Assembly (NCBI GenBank): GCA_965369705.1
Contig: CBDURF010000040.1
Coordinates: forward strand, 1-23,649
Source of the DNA: JAGLCY01 sp965369705
GTDB lineage: Bacteria; Krumholzibacteriota; Krumholzibacteriia; LZORAL124-64-63
Length of the DNA: 23,649 nucleotides
Direction: 5' to 3'
Below are positions 1-8,703 of the stretch, in pieces. The translations under genes and the position numbers were made by a program. Numbering within the stretch: the first letter of the stretch is position 1; each line of letters starts with the position of its first letter. The notes beneath the pieces were generated by a model. It saw only the letters and a program-made list of their open reading frames with translations, was not told the origin of the DNA and ran no database searches.

Positions 1-1
1 G

Positions 2-637
2 AAGGAAGTCATCGCCCTGGTGGAAAAGGAAAGCGCCATCAACTACAACGATTTCGAGCTGACCGAAAAGGGGCTCGACTTCGTCTGGAACCGGGTCGCG
101 GTGGGTCCGCAGGGGAACATCCACGTCGCCCCCGGCCGGGACACCTACGAAATCCAGGTTTTGACGCCCGCCGGGGAAACGGTCAGGACCATCACCCGCG
201 AATACAAGCAAACCCCGCGAAATGGCGAGGAGAAAACGGCCGCCTACAAGATCCTCGAGGCGGTGGGCGCCTACTACCCCACCCCGCCCAAGCACATCTT
301 CACCGAAGATACCGCGGCTGCCATCTCCGGCATGTGGGTGACCGCCGACGGCCGGCTCTGGGTCCAGCCCGGCGATGCCGGCAAGTCCCTCCCGGAAGGA
401 AACTGGCTGGTTCTCGATGTGTTCACACCCGATGGGCGGTTCGAAAAGCAGGTTGTCCTGCCGGGGAACTACAACGCCCAGCAGGACGCCCTTTTCGTGC
501 AACCGAACGGGGTGATTCTCGTGGTTGTCGGCGCCCTGGAGGCCTTCCTGAACCAGCAGGCCGTCACCAGCGAGGAAGATGGCGACGAATCCGAAGCGCA
601 GCCGCTGGAAGTCATCTGCTACCGGCTGGGGACATGA
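2..637 (+). CDS. C-terminal part of a 6-bladed beta-propeller (NHL-like) protein, 5' truncated
   Basis: The reading frame is open to the left edge of the window, so only the last ~211 residues are seen. A GTG at position 20 is not convincing as a start, because the frame continues upstream and SD-like bases sit too far away. Repeated blade-like strands of the form 'VGPQGNIHVAPGRDTYEIQV' and 'MWVTADGRLWVQPG' alternate a small/Gly turn with a hydrophobic strand, then a 'vfTPdGrf' strand. This is typical of NHL or 6-bladed beta-propeller proteins, often exported and of unknown ligand. The TGA at 635-637 is followed by a GC-rich hairpin, so the gene probably ends its transcription unit before the efflux genes. 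The exact function is unknown. Confidence 0.6.
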   Translation, partial: KEVIALVEKESAINYNDFELTEKGLDFVWNRVAVGPQGNIHVAPGRDTYEIQVLTPAGETVRTITREYKQTPRNGEEKTAAYKILEAVGAYYPTPPKHIFTEDTAAAISGMWVTADGRLWVQPGDAGKSLPEGNWLVLDVFTPDGRFEKQVVLPGNYNAQQDALFVQPNGVILVVVGALEAFLNQQAVTSEEDGDESEAQPLEVICYRLGT

Positions 638-653
638 TCAATCAGAATCCCGC

Positions 654-681
654 GGGGCGGGCAGGTTGAACTGCCCGCCCC
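654..681 (+). terminator. GC-rich hairpin, probable terminator
   Basis: GGGGCGGGCAG (654-664) and CTGCCCGCCCC (671-681) form a perfect 11-bp stem around the 6-nt loop GTTGAA. It lies 17 nt after the beta-propeller stop codon and ~30 nt before the efflux adaptor start. There is no T-tract after the stem, so termination may be incomplete or Rho-assisted. Position and stem strength are the only support. Confidence 0.5.
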
Positions 682-711
682 ACACCCGACCGATTCCTGG
701 AAAGGCTGACC

Positions 712-2043
712 ATGCAGAACCCCCTCGACGTCATCCGTTCGCGCCGCGCCACGGTCGTCATCTGTCTTCTTTCCGCTTATGCCCTGCTGGCCCTGGGCGG
801 TTGTCTGGGATCGGGCGGGGACGGCACGGGCGCCGATTCAACCGCCGCGGGCGACAGCGTGACAGCCACCTCGGACACCAGCGGGGCCGACAAGAAGCCC
901 AAGAAGGAAAAGTCCATCAAGGTGAATATCGGCGCCATGCGCACGGGCGATCTCGTGCTGCCGGTTTACGCGGACGGCGTCATCCGCACCCCCCAGTCCG
1001 TGGTTATCAAGACCAAGGTCGGTGGGGAACTGCTTGACGTCCTGGTGCGGGACGGCGACCGGGTACGCAAGGGCCAGATCCTCGCCAGGATCGATCCACG
1101 CGAATTTGAGATCACCCTGGAGGAAACCCGCTATCAGCATCTGCAGGCCCTCAGCCAGATGGCCGCCGAGGCGGACACCTTCCAGGTGAACCACCAGGCG
1201 GTCCGGGACTTCACCGACGCCAGAAAGGATCTGGAGAACCTGCGCAACAAGGGTTCGATCACGCGCGAGGAGTTCCAGAACCGGCTCCTGGAGCTGGAAA
1301 TGAAAGCCCTGCAGAAAGGAGCCTTCCGCGAGGCCGTCTTTCAGCAGCGCACCGGACTGGCCGAAGCCCGCATGGCCGAGGAAAGAGCCAAACTGAACCT
1401 GGAATACACCCGGATCCGCGCTCCCTTTGCGGGAATCGTCCAGGGGTTGACCGTAGTGAACGGTGAGATCGTGACCACCGGAGCGGGGGTCTGCACCATC
1501 TTCAACAATGAAAATCTCGAAGCCTCCGTGAACGTACTCGAGGCCGACCTGGGCCATCTCGCGGAGGGCCGCCCGGTCCTGCTGTCGGTTCCCGCCACGG
1601 GCGACACCCTGCGGGCCGTGATCGACGTGATCAGCCCCACGCTGGACCAGACCACGCGCACCTGTGAGATCCTCATCCGGTTCAAGAATCCGGAGGGACG
1701 CTTCCGCCCGGGCATGTTCGTGCGGTCCCAAATCGCCGGCATCATCTACCAGGACAAGCTGCTGGCCCCGAAAGCCGCCCTGCTGATCCGCGACAACCGT
1801 CCCCTGGTCTTCAAGAAGGAGGGCGACCGGGCGCGCTGGCTGTACGTCGACATCGGCCTGGAGAACGAGCAATGGGTCGAAATCCTCAAGGTGCACAGCG
1901 GCGGTTCACTGAGCCCCGGCGACGAGGTTGTGGTCAGCGATCACCTGACCCTGGCCCACGAAGCCAAGATCAAGGTACGCAAGACCATAGCGCCGGATGA
2001 CAAGTGGGACTTCGCCAATTTCGGTGAGGTTGCGAAACAATGA
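712..2043 (+). CDS. RND efflux periplasmic adaptor (membrane fusion) lipoprotein
   Basis: 443 residues. It links an inner-membrane RND pump to an outer-membrane channel. A signal peptide with a hydrophobic stretch at ~14-28 ends in a lipobox with Cys31 (LGGC), so it is probably a lipid-anchored adaptor like AcrA. A low-complexity Gly/Ser/Thr linker follows (~33-65). The biotinyl-lipoyl-like half with 'GGELLDVLVRDGDRVRKGQI' is at ~103-122, then a Glu/Arg/Leu-rich coiled-coil hairpin (~135-230). The second lipoyl half ('YTRIRAPFAGIVQG') is at ~228-241, then the beta-barrel and membrane-proximal domains. GGAAAGG sits just before the ATG. The stop overlaps the next gene's start (ATGA at 2040-2043), showing translational coupling to the first permease. 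The family is clear; the substrate is unknown. Confidence 0.93.
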   Translation: MQNPLDVIRSRRATVVICLLSAYALLALGGCLGSGGDGTGADSTAAGDSVTATSDTSGADKKPKKEKSIKVNIGAMRTGDLVLPVYADGVIRTPQSVVIKTKVGGELLDVLVRDGDRVRKGQILARIDPREFEITLEETRYQHLQALSQMAAEADTFQVNHQAVRDFTDARKDLENLRNKGSITREEFQNRLLELEMKALQKGAFREAVFQQRTGLAEARMAEERAKLNLEYTRIRAPFAGIVQGLTVVNGEIVTTGAGVCTIFNNENLEASVNVLEADLGHLAEGRPVLLSVPATGDTLRAVIDVISPTLDQTTRTCEILIRFKNPEGRFRPGMFVRSQIAGIIYQDKLLAPKAALLIRDNRPLVFKKEGDRARWLYVDIGLENEQWVEILKVHSGGSLSPGDEVVVSDHLTLAHEAKIKVRKTIAPDDKWDFANFGEVAKQ

Positions 2044-5000
2044 TCATCCAGACCGCCGTCCGCAGACCCGTGGCCATTCTGATGCTGTTTGCAGGCCTGG
2101 TGCTGATCGGATTCCAGGCCCGTCAGAGGCTGTCGGTGGATCTGCTGCCTTCGATCAACTATCCCAACCTGACGGTCATCACCAACTACTCCGACACGCC
2201 CGCCGACGATCTGACCCGGCTGGTGACCCAACCGTTGGAAGAGGTCATCACGGGGCTGGCCGGTGTGCGCCGCGTGGTATCCAGGACGCGCGAGGGCACC
2301 TCCACCATCACCGTGGCCTACGAATGGGGCACGGAGATGGACTTCGCCAATCTGCACCTGCGCGAAGCCATCGACCGCGTTTCCTACCGCGACGATTTCC
2401 CCGAGGCCGCGGACCGGCCGCTGATCCTGCGCTGGGATCCGAGCGCCCGGCCCATCGCCATCCTGGTCCTTCATGGTGACGACCCCATGGCGCGAATGAC
2501 GGAATTCGCGCGCGAAGTCGTCAAACCGGCCCTCGAACAGATCAACGGTGTCAGCCAGGCCGAAGTCATCGGCGGAGCGGAGCGCGAGATTCTGGTAAGG
2601 CCCGACTTCGACAGGTTGCGTCTGTACGGCTTGACGATGGAAGATCTGAGCACCGCGCTGCGGGTGGCCAACATCAGCTTCCCCGGCGGACGTATTCGCA
2701 AGGGGCCCCTGCACTTGCCACTGCGGATCCTGGGCGAATTCGAGAACCTGGACGAGATTCGCAGGACCGAGATCCCCGCCGCCGGACCGGGCATCACCAT
2801 CGGCGACGTGGCCGAAGTAGTTGACACGGTGAAAGAGCCCGATGGATTCACCCTCAACGGGGACGAGGAGGTCGTCTCGCTCCACCTGTACAAGGAGGTC
2901 GGCGAGAACACCATTTCCACCACCGTGGAGGTGGACAAGGTCCTGGGCATCCTTGAGGACCAGTATTCCGAATTCGACTACTCGTTCATCTACAAGGACG
3001 CCGAGTTCGTCCAGGAAAGCTTCAAGGGTCTGGAGGACTCGCTTAAATACGGCGCCGGCCTGGCCTTCCTGGTGCTTTTTCTCTTCCTGATGAACTGGCG
3101 CAGCCCCGTTGTCGTCGGCTTGGCCATTCCCGTGTCGATCATCATCACGTTCGCCTTCCTCTACTTCGCCGGCGTGGGTCTGAACCTGATGTCCCTGGGC
3201 GGCCTGTCGCTCGCGGCCGGTATGCTGGTTGACAACTCCATCGTCGTGCTGGAGAACATCAACCGGCACCTGAAGCTGAAGAAGGGCAGCAAAACGCCCA
3301 TCGGCGACATCTGCGCCAGCGCCACCGCCGAGGTGGCCTCCCCCGTGATTGCCGCCACCCTGACCACCGTCGCGGTGTTCTTCCCGGTCATCTACGTGCC
3401 CGGCATCGCCGGTGAGTTCTTCCGCGACCAGGCCCTGACGGTGACCATCTCGCTGGTGGTCTCCATCTTCGCGGCCCTGCTGCTGCAACCCATGCTGTCG
3501 GCCCACATCCTCAAGACTCCCAAGGACACCCCCAGCCTGATCTTTCGGCCCGGCGAGCGCGCCTTCCAGGCGGTCATGAGGGCGTATCACCGACTGCTGG
3601 TCAAGGTCATGGACCACAAACTGGCGTTCATGGTCCTGTTGCTGGTGGCCCTGGCCGGCGCCGGTCTGCTGGGCAGCGGGATGCGGTTGTCGTTCATGCC
3701 CGACCGCACTCGGGGCGACTTCACCCTGGCGATGGAACTGCCCGCGGGCACTCCCCTGGAGATGACCTATGCCACGGCCGCGGATCTGGCCTGGTTCCTG
3801 ACGCCCATGGAAGAGGTCGTGACCGTCTACACTCAGGTTGGCGAGACCGAAAAGACCTTGGCCAGCCTGAAGGAATACAGCTCCGCGAACACGGCGCGCA
3901 TCCGGGTCATGCTGCGGCCTTCCCGTCATGGCCGCGAAGACATGCAGCGGGTCAAGGAACGGCTGCAGTCACGCCTGGCGGAAAAGGAAGGCGCGATCTT
4001 CGTTTTCAGCGAAGAAGGTGTCGGACTGCGGGAGATCCTCGCCAGCGGAGAGGCTTCCTTCACCCTGGGCGTCGTGGCCGAGAAATCCGAAGAAGCCCGA
4101 ATCGTGGCCGACCAGCTCCTGCCCCGGCTGCGGGCTGTTCCCGGCCTGGCCGACGTGGAGATGGATCGGATGATGGGCAATCCCACCATCGAGGTGACCG
4201 TGGACCGGGAAAAGGCCTTGCGCTTCGGTCTGGAGCCCGACGCCCTGGCTCGCGAGCTGCGCAACCGCATCCAGGGCACCGTGGCCACCACCTACAACGA
4301 GATCGAGCAGAGGATCGACATCGCCGTACGGCTGCCCCGTGATCTGCGCTACGATCTGGCCACGGTGTTGGCCTCGCCGGTGGCGGTGGGAGAAGGCAAG
4401 ACCGTCCCCCTGGGATCCTTCATGATCCAGACCCGGGGCACGCCCGTGCGCGAAATCGTGCGGCGCGACCAGCGGCGGCAGATCACCATCTCCGGCGACG
4501 TCAACGGTCGCAGTCTGGCGGATGTCTGGCAGGACGTGAACGCCCTTCTCGACGGCACCGAGGTTTCCGAGGGAGTCGCCTTCGTCACCGGCGGCGAACA
4601 GGAAGAGATCAACAGCAGCTTCCGCGACCTTGGTTACGCCCTGCTGCTTTCCATCCTGCTGGTCTACATGATCCTCGCTGCTCAGTTCGAAAGTTTTCTG
4701 GACCCGTTGATCATCTCCGCGGTGTTGCCCGTTGGTGTCGGAGGCGCCCTGGTAACCCTGTCGTTGACCGGCCAGAGCATGAACATCATTTCGCTGATAG
4801 GCATGATCGCCCTGCTGGGCATCGCGGTGAACGACGCCATCGTCAAGGTCGCCACCATCCGCAGGCTCAGGTCCGAGGGCATGCCCGGTCGCGAAGCAAT
4901 CATGGAGGCCAGCTCCCTGCGCTTCCGGCCCATCGTCATGACGACCGTGACCACAGTGCTGGCCATGTTGCCGATGGGACTGGGCCTGGGCACCGGGGAG

Positions 5001-5123
5001 CAGATGCAGCGTCCGCTGGCCATCACCATCATCGGCGGGCTCAGCCTCGCCACTTTATTGACCCTGTTCCTGACACCGGTGGTCTACGAGATGCTGCACC
5101 GCCACACGGACAAGGAATATTGA
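2040..5123 (+). CDS. RND efflux transporter permease, first of a pair
   Basis: 1027 residues, normal length for AcrB/HAE-type permeases. Layout: TM1 (~10-28), first periplasmic porter domain, TM2-6 (~335-490), TM7 (~525-550), second porter domain, TM8-12 at the C-terminus. TM4 carries 'GMLVDNSIVVLENINRH', so of the AcrB pair D407/D408 only one Asp (D398) is kept and N399 replaces the other. TM10 reads 'GIAVNDAIVKVATIRR', with N931-D932 where AcrB has the K940 region. Such substitutions are common in divergent RND subfamilies and imply a different proton-relay layout. The gene overlaps the adaptor by 4 nt and precedes a second permease by 16 nt. No TolC-type channel is encoded here, so one must be supplied from elsewhere. 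Substrate unknown. Confidence 0.95.
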   Translation: MIIQTAVRRPVAILMLFAGLVLIGFQARQRLSVDLLPSINYPNLTVITNYSDTPADDLTRLVTQPLEEVITGLAGVRRVVSRTREGTSTITVAYEWGTEMDFANLHLREAIDRVSYRDDFPEAADRPLILRWDPSARPIAILVLHGDDPMARMTEFAREVVKPALEQINGVSQAEVIGGAEREILVRPDFDRLRLYGLTMEDLSTALRVANISFPGGRIRKGPLHLPLRILGEFENLDEIRRTEIPAAGPGITIGDVAEVVDTVKEPDGFTLNGDEEVVSLHLYKEVGENTISTTVEVDKVLGILEDQYSEFDYSFIYKDAEFVQESFKGLEDSLKYGAGLAFLVLFLFLMNWRSPVVVGLAIPVSIIITFAFLYFAGVGLNLMSLGGLSLAAGMLVDNSIVVLENINRHLKLKKGSKTPIGDICASATAEVASPVIAATLTTVAVFFPVIYVPGIAGEFFRDQALTVTISLVVSIFAALLLQPMLSAHILKTPKDTPSLIFRPGERAFQAVMRAYHRLLVKVMDHKLAFMVLLLVALAGAGLLGSGMRLSFMPDRTRGDFTLAMELPAGTPLEMTYATAADLAWFLTPMEEVVTVYTQVGETEKTLASLKEYSSANTARIRVMLRPSRHGREDMQRVKERLQSRLAEKEGAIFVFSEEGVGLREILASGEASFTLGVVAEKSEEARIVADQLLPRLRAVPGLADVEMDRMMGNPTIEVTVDREKALRFGLEPDALARELRNRIQGTVATTYNEIEQRIDIAVRLPRDLRYDLATVLASPVAVGEGKTVPLGSFMIQTRGTPVREIVRRDQRRQITISGDVNGRSLADVWQDVNALLDGTEVSEGVAFVTGGEQEEINSSFRDLGYALLLSILLVYMILAAQFESFLDPLIISAVLPVGVGGALVTLSLTGQSMNIISLIGMIALLGIAVNDAIVKVATIRRLRSEGMPGREAIMEASSLRFRPIVMTTVTTVLAMLPMGLGLGTGEQMQRPLAITIIGGLSLATLLTLFLTPVVYEMLHRHTDKEY

Positions 5124-5139
5124 CAAGGAGCCGTTTGTC

Positions 5140-8100
5140 GTGATCCGCTTCGCCGTCGACCACCCCGTCGCCACGTGGATGCTGTTCACCGCCCTGATCG
5201 TGATGGGCCTGTATGCCCTGCCGCGCCTGAACATCGAGGCGATGCCCGAAACGGATCTGCCGGAGCTTTCCATCGTCACCAGGTGGAGCGGGGCCTCTCC
5301 CAGCGCCATCCAGCGTTCGATCACCCTGCCCATCGAGGAGGCCGTCGCGGGCTGCCACGGCGTCGAGGATCTTGATTCCCAGTCCCGGCACGGCCAAAGT
5401 TCTGTCACGGTTAAATACAAACGCGGCACGGACATGGAGTTTGCGCGTCTGGAACTTTCTGAACGTCTGGGCGCTGTGCGTCGCACCCTGCCCGCCCAGG
5501 CGGGACAGCCCGACATCCGGCCCTTCGTTCCCGAGGAGTTGCGCTCCGAGGAATTCTACTCCGTCAGTCTGATCTCCCCCCTGCCGATGAACGACCTGCG
5601 CGACCGGGCCGAGACCTGGTTGGTGCCGCGTTTCCTGGCCATCCCCGGAGTGGCCGACGCCGAATTGCGCGGCGGTGCGCGTCCCCTGATCAAGGTGCTG
5701 CTGGATCTGGAACTGATGGAGCGGTACGACCTGACCGCCGACGTGATCGCTCGTCGGTTGGACGTGCTGGACGACATCATTCCCGCCGGCGTCATCCGCC
5801 GTAGCGGACTGGAGTTGACCGTCAGTGTACAGGATTCGGTCTCACTCCGCATGTTGGAAGACACAGTGCTGCGCATCCTCGGCGGACAGCCCATCACCCT
5901 GGGCCACGTGGCCAGCGTCAAGCCCGACTTCGAGGACATTTCCTACTACAGCCGAATCAACGGGGAAAACGTCATCACCCTGAACGTCACCAAGCGCAGC
6001 GGGCAGAACTCGATCACGGTGAGCCGGCGCCTGCGTGAAGAGCTGCCGCGGATAGAGGCCGAGGCTCCCTTCGCGGTGACCTTCGAGGTGGACCAGGACG
6101 AGGGTGACGATCTGGAGGATAAGCTCAAGGAGCTGGTGATCCGATCCCTGGTCATCCTGGGCCTGCTGTTCATCCTGCTGGCGATCGCGCTCAAGCAGGT
6201 CAGACTGACGGCCATCGTCATCTTCTCGATCCTGCTGGCCATCGTGATCTGCCTGACCCTGTTCTATTTCTTCGGGGTGTCGGTGAACTTCATCACCATC
6301 AGCGGACTGACGGTCTGTTTCGGCATGCTCCTGGACAACAGCATTCTCGTGCTCGACGCCATCCACCGCCGGCTGACCGGCCGGTGGGAAGGTGACAGCC
6401 GTCTGGCTCTGATCCGCGGCACCCGCGAGGTGGCCTTCCCCATCATGGCCACCACCCTGACCACCGTGGTGGCCTTCCTGTCGTTCATCTTCATGACCGA
6501 CCGGTTGAGCCTGTTCTACGTGCCGCTGGCCGTGAGCGTGGGCATCGCCATGCTGGCATCGATCTTCGTGGCCTTTGCCTGGATTCCCGTGGCCCTGAAA
6601 GGGCCCGCCGAAAAGGGTATGCGCAATTCCAAGGCCGCGGACGAGGAATTCGGCCTGACGGGATTCGCCATGCTGTGGCGCTGGGCCCTGGGCGTGGTGA
6701 TTGCGGCGGTGATCACCCTTGTCGTGGCGTTCATCTGGAAGGGGCGTTACGCCGGCCTGGACACCCTTCCCTGGGTCGGGGCGGCAGGCGGTCTTCTGAT
6801 CGGCGTGGGCATCTTCGTCAGTTTCGTGGCCAGGTTGACGCGAATGCACCTGCGGTTCTGGTTCTACCCCACCTTGTTGATCCTGGCCCTGTTCGTGGGC
6901 ACGTTTTTCGTATTCAAGGACAAGGTCCGCACCGGCGGTTTCTGGCGTCCCCAGCCCAAGGAACAGATCGTCGTGTATCTCGAGCGGCCTGTCGGAACGG
7001 ACGTCAAGCTGTCCAGCGAGACAATCAAGCTGTTCGAGAGCGAGGTCCTGCCCCTGCCCGCAGGCGCCCACATGCGCAGCGGCGCCTACGGCAACCGCGC
7101 CTGGATCAATCTGGAATTCGAGGATGAACTCCTGAAATCCGCCTATCCGGAGATGTTCCGCAACAAGTTCATCGTGCTGGCCGAGGAACTGGGCGGCATG
7201 TTCATCTGGATCAACGGCTTCGGCGACCCCTACATGAAGGGCGGCCGCGGCGGGGGCATGAGCAATTCGACCATTCGCATCACCGGCTACAACAGCAAGG
7301 AGCTCAAGACCATCACCGACGGCGTGCTGGCCCGGCTCGAGCGCAACCGGCGCGTGCGCAACCCCCGTCTGACCAGCGGCGACCGCTTCAGCCGCAACGC
7401 CACGGACGAGACCGTGATCATGCTGAATCGCGAAGCCCTGGCCTCGCACCGGCTGAGCATGGCCGAGATCATGGGACACATCCGGCGCCTGCTGGGCGTG
7501 GAAACTCCCTGGCACATGGTGGTGGACGGTGAGGATCAGCGCCTGATGCTGACCTTCGATGATTCCGAGTCCATCGAATACGACCAGATCATGGGCCGCA
7601 CCATGACCACCCGCCGCGGGCAGAAGGTCATGCTCGGCCGCCTGATCACCATTGAGAGCCGGCCCGAGATCAGCTCCATCAACCGTCATGACCAGCGCTA
7701 CAGCCAGCAGATCAACTGGGAGTACATCGGCACCGACCGCATGCGACGCAGGTTCATCAACGATATCATGGAAGGCATCCAACTCCCCTACGGCTACACG
7801 GCCGAGGACATGTCCGGCCAGCAGATCACCGAGGAAGAGGAAGAGGAGCTCAATCAGACCCTGTGGTTGACGGGAGCCTTCATCTTCATGGCCCTGGCGG
7901 CGATGTTCGAGAGTTTCTTCCTGCCGTTCCTGGTGCTTTTCTCCATACCCATGGCCATGGTGGGTGTGGGGGGCCTGTTCTGGGCCACGGGTAGTGAATT
8001 CGATTCATCCGCCAAGATCGGGTTGATACTGATGTTCGGCATCGTGGTGAACAACGCGATCCTGCTGATCAACCGGTTCCGGCTGCAGGTGCGTGAAATC

Positions 8101-8544
8101 CTGGCGGAGGAGAATTTCCCGCAGGGTTCAGACGAAGGACAGATCCCGTTTAAACGCCGCCTGGGCGGATTCGATCTGTGGCGATTGCCCAGTGAAATCC
8201 GCCAAAGAGTTCTGAACCGGGCGATCGTCGACGGCACGCGGATCCAGATGCGGTCGATCCTTTTGACCAGCGGCACCACCATCGCCGGCCTGCTGCCCCT
8301 GCTCTACAAGAAGGATGCCTCGGTCGGCAAGGACATCTGGGAGAACCTGGCGCTCAGTTCGATCGGGGGATTGGGCAGCAGCACGGTGCTGATCCTGATG
8401 GCCATCCCCGCCCTGTATTTCATGTTCACGCGGTGGGGCTGGGGTTTGGCGCGGCTGGGACGGTGGATAAAAATGCGCGGGATGGCCAAAACCGAGGGAT
8501 CCGGCCCGCTCACCCCGCAAACGGAGGCCCCGGAGGGCGAATAA
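5140..8544 (+). CDS. RND efflux transporter permease, second and larger of the pair
   Basis: 1134 residues, about 100 longer than the first permease. It starts at GTG 5140 with AAGGAG at 5125-5130, a 9-nt spacing. TM4 carries 'GMLLDNSILVLDAIHRR' (D399-N400) and TM10 'GIVVNNAILLINRFR' (N971-N972); the canonical second Asp and the Lys are absent. After TM6 (~459-486) there are three hydrophobic segments (~512-535, 543-568, 573-592) where a normal RND protein has only TM7. The TM10-TM11 loop is also ~30 residues longer than in the first permease, with many charged residues. Sharing one adaptor with a sister permease suggests either a heteromeric pump (as in MdtBC) or two alternative pumps. Family assignment is firm; topology and substrate are inference. 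Confidence 0.93.
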   Translation: MIRFAVDHPVATWMLFTALIVMGLYALPRLNIEAMPETDLPELSIVTRWSGASPSAIQRSITLPIEEAVAGCHGVEDLDSQSRHGQSSVTVKYKRGTDMEFARLELSERLGAVRRTLPAQAGQPDIRPFVPEELRSEEFYSVSLISPLPMNDLRDRAETWLVPRFLAIPGVADAELRGGARPLIKVLLDLELMERYDLTADVIARRLDVLDDIIPAGVIRRSGLELTVSVQDSVSLRMLEDTVLRILGGQPITLGHVASVKPDFEDISYYSRINGENVITLNVTKRSGQNSITVSRRLREELPRIEAEAPFAVTFEVDQDEGDDLEDKLKELVIRSLVILGLLFILLAIALKQVRLTAIVIFSILLAIVICLTLFYFFGVSVNFITISGLTVCFGMLLDNSILVLDAIHRRLTGRWEGDSRLALIRGTREVAFPIMATTLTTVVAFLSFIFMTDRLSLFYVPLAVSVGIAMLASIFVAFAWIPVALKGPAEKGMRNSKAADEEFGLTGFAMLWRWALGVVIAAVITLVVAFIWKGRYAGLDTLPWVGAAGGLLIGVGIFVSFVARLTRMHLRFWFYPTLLILALFVGTFFVFKDKVRTGGFWRPQPKEQIVVYLERPVGTDVKLSSETIKLFESEVLPLPAGAHMRSGAYGNRAWINLEFEDELLKSAYPEMFRNKFIVLAEELGGMFIWINGFGDPYMKGGRGGGMSNSTIRITGYNSKELKTITDGVLARLERNRRVRNPRLTSGDRFSRNATDETVIMLNREALASHRLSMAEIMGHIRRLLGVETPWHMVVDGEDQRLMLTFDDSESIEYDQIMGRTMTTRRGQKVMLGRLITIESRPEISSINRHDQRYSQQINWEYIGTDRMRRRFINDIMEGIQLPYGYTAEDMSGQQITEEEEEELNQTLWLTGAFIFMALAAMFESFFLPFLVLFSIPMAMVGVGGLFWATGSEFDSSAKIGLILMFGIVVNNAILLINRFRLQVREILAEENFPQGSDEGQIPFKRRLGGFDLWRLPSEIRQRVLNRAIVDGTRIQMRSILLTSGTTIAGLLPLLYKKDASVGKDIWENLALSSIGGLGSSTVLILMAIPALYFMFTRWGWGLARLGRWIKMRGMAKTEGSGPLTPQTEAPEGE

Positions 8545-8574
8545 ACCCGGTTGACACATATGTGTGCTGGGTTT
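8543..8574. terminator. Candidate hairpin terminator after the RND operon
   Basis: AAACCC (8543-8548) pairs with GGGTTT (8569-8574). Inside, with a one-base offset, sits the perfect 12-bp palindrome ACACATATGTGT (8554-8565). The hairpin begins on the stop codon of the second permease. No clear T-tract follows the stem (TTTC only), so this is a tentative call based on position and pairing. Confidence 0.4.
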
Positions 8575-8653
8575 CGCGCCCGCCCCAACATTATCATAAA
8601 CAATTGAAACAGGGGGGTTAGCCCGGGCCCGGGGAACGGCAGGCGATATCGCC
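8554..8653. repeat. Cluster of three perfect 12-bp palindromes in the convergent gap
   Basis: Three different perfect 12-bp palindromes lie within 100 bp of non-coding DNA between the convergent efflux operon and coiled-coil lipoprotein gene: ACACATATGTGT (8554-8565), CCCGGGCCCGGG (8622-8633) and GGCGATATCGCC (8642-8653). They do not share a sequence, so they are not copies of one binding site. They could form cruciforms or hairpins ending transcription from both sides. Nothing else is recognised in 8575-8703 apart from an AT-rich patch near 8589-8605. Confidence 0.6.
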
Positions 8654-8703
8654 ACCCGGAGGCTGACGTTGGTCAAGTAGGGTTCGAGAACATCGGTTGC
8701 CGC

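Noticed and set aside
838..1896. Long antisense open frame across the efflux adaptor, plus similar long antisense frames at 1941-3929 and 5842-7782
   Set aside because: GC-rich coding DNA routinely leaves the opposite strand open. Translations are His/Gln/Gly/Asp-rich with no domain, while the sense frames encode clear RND proteins.
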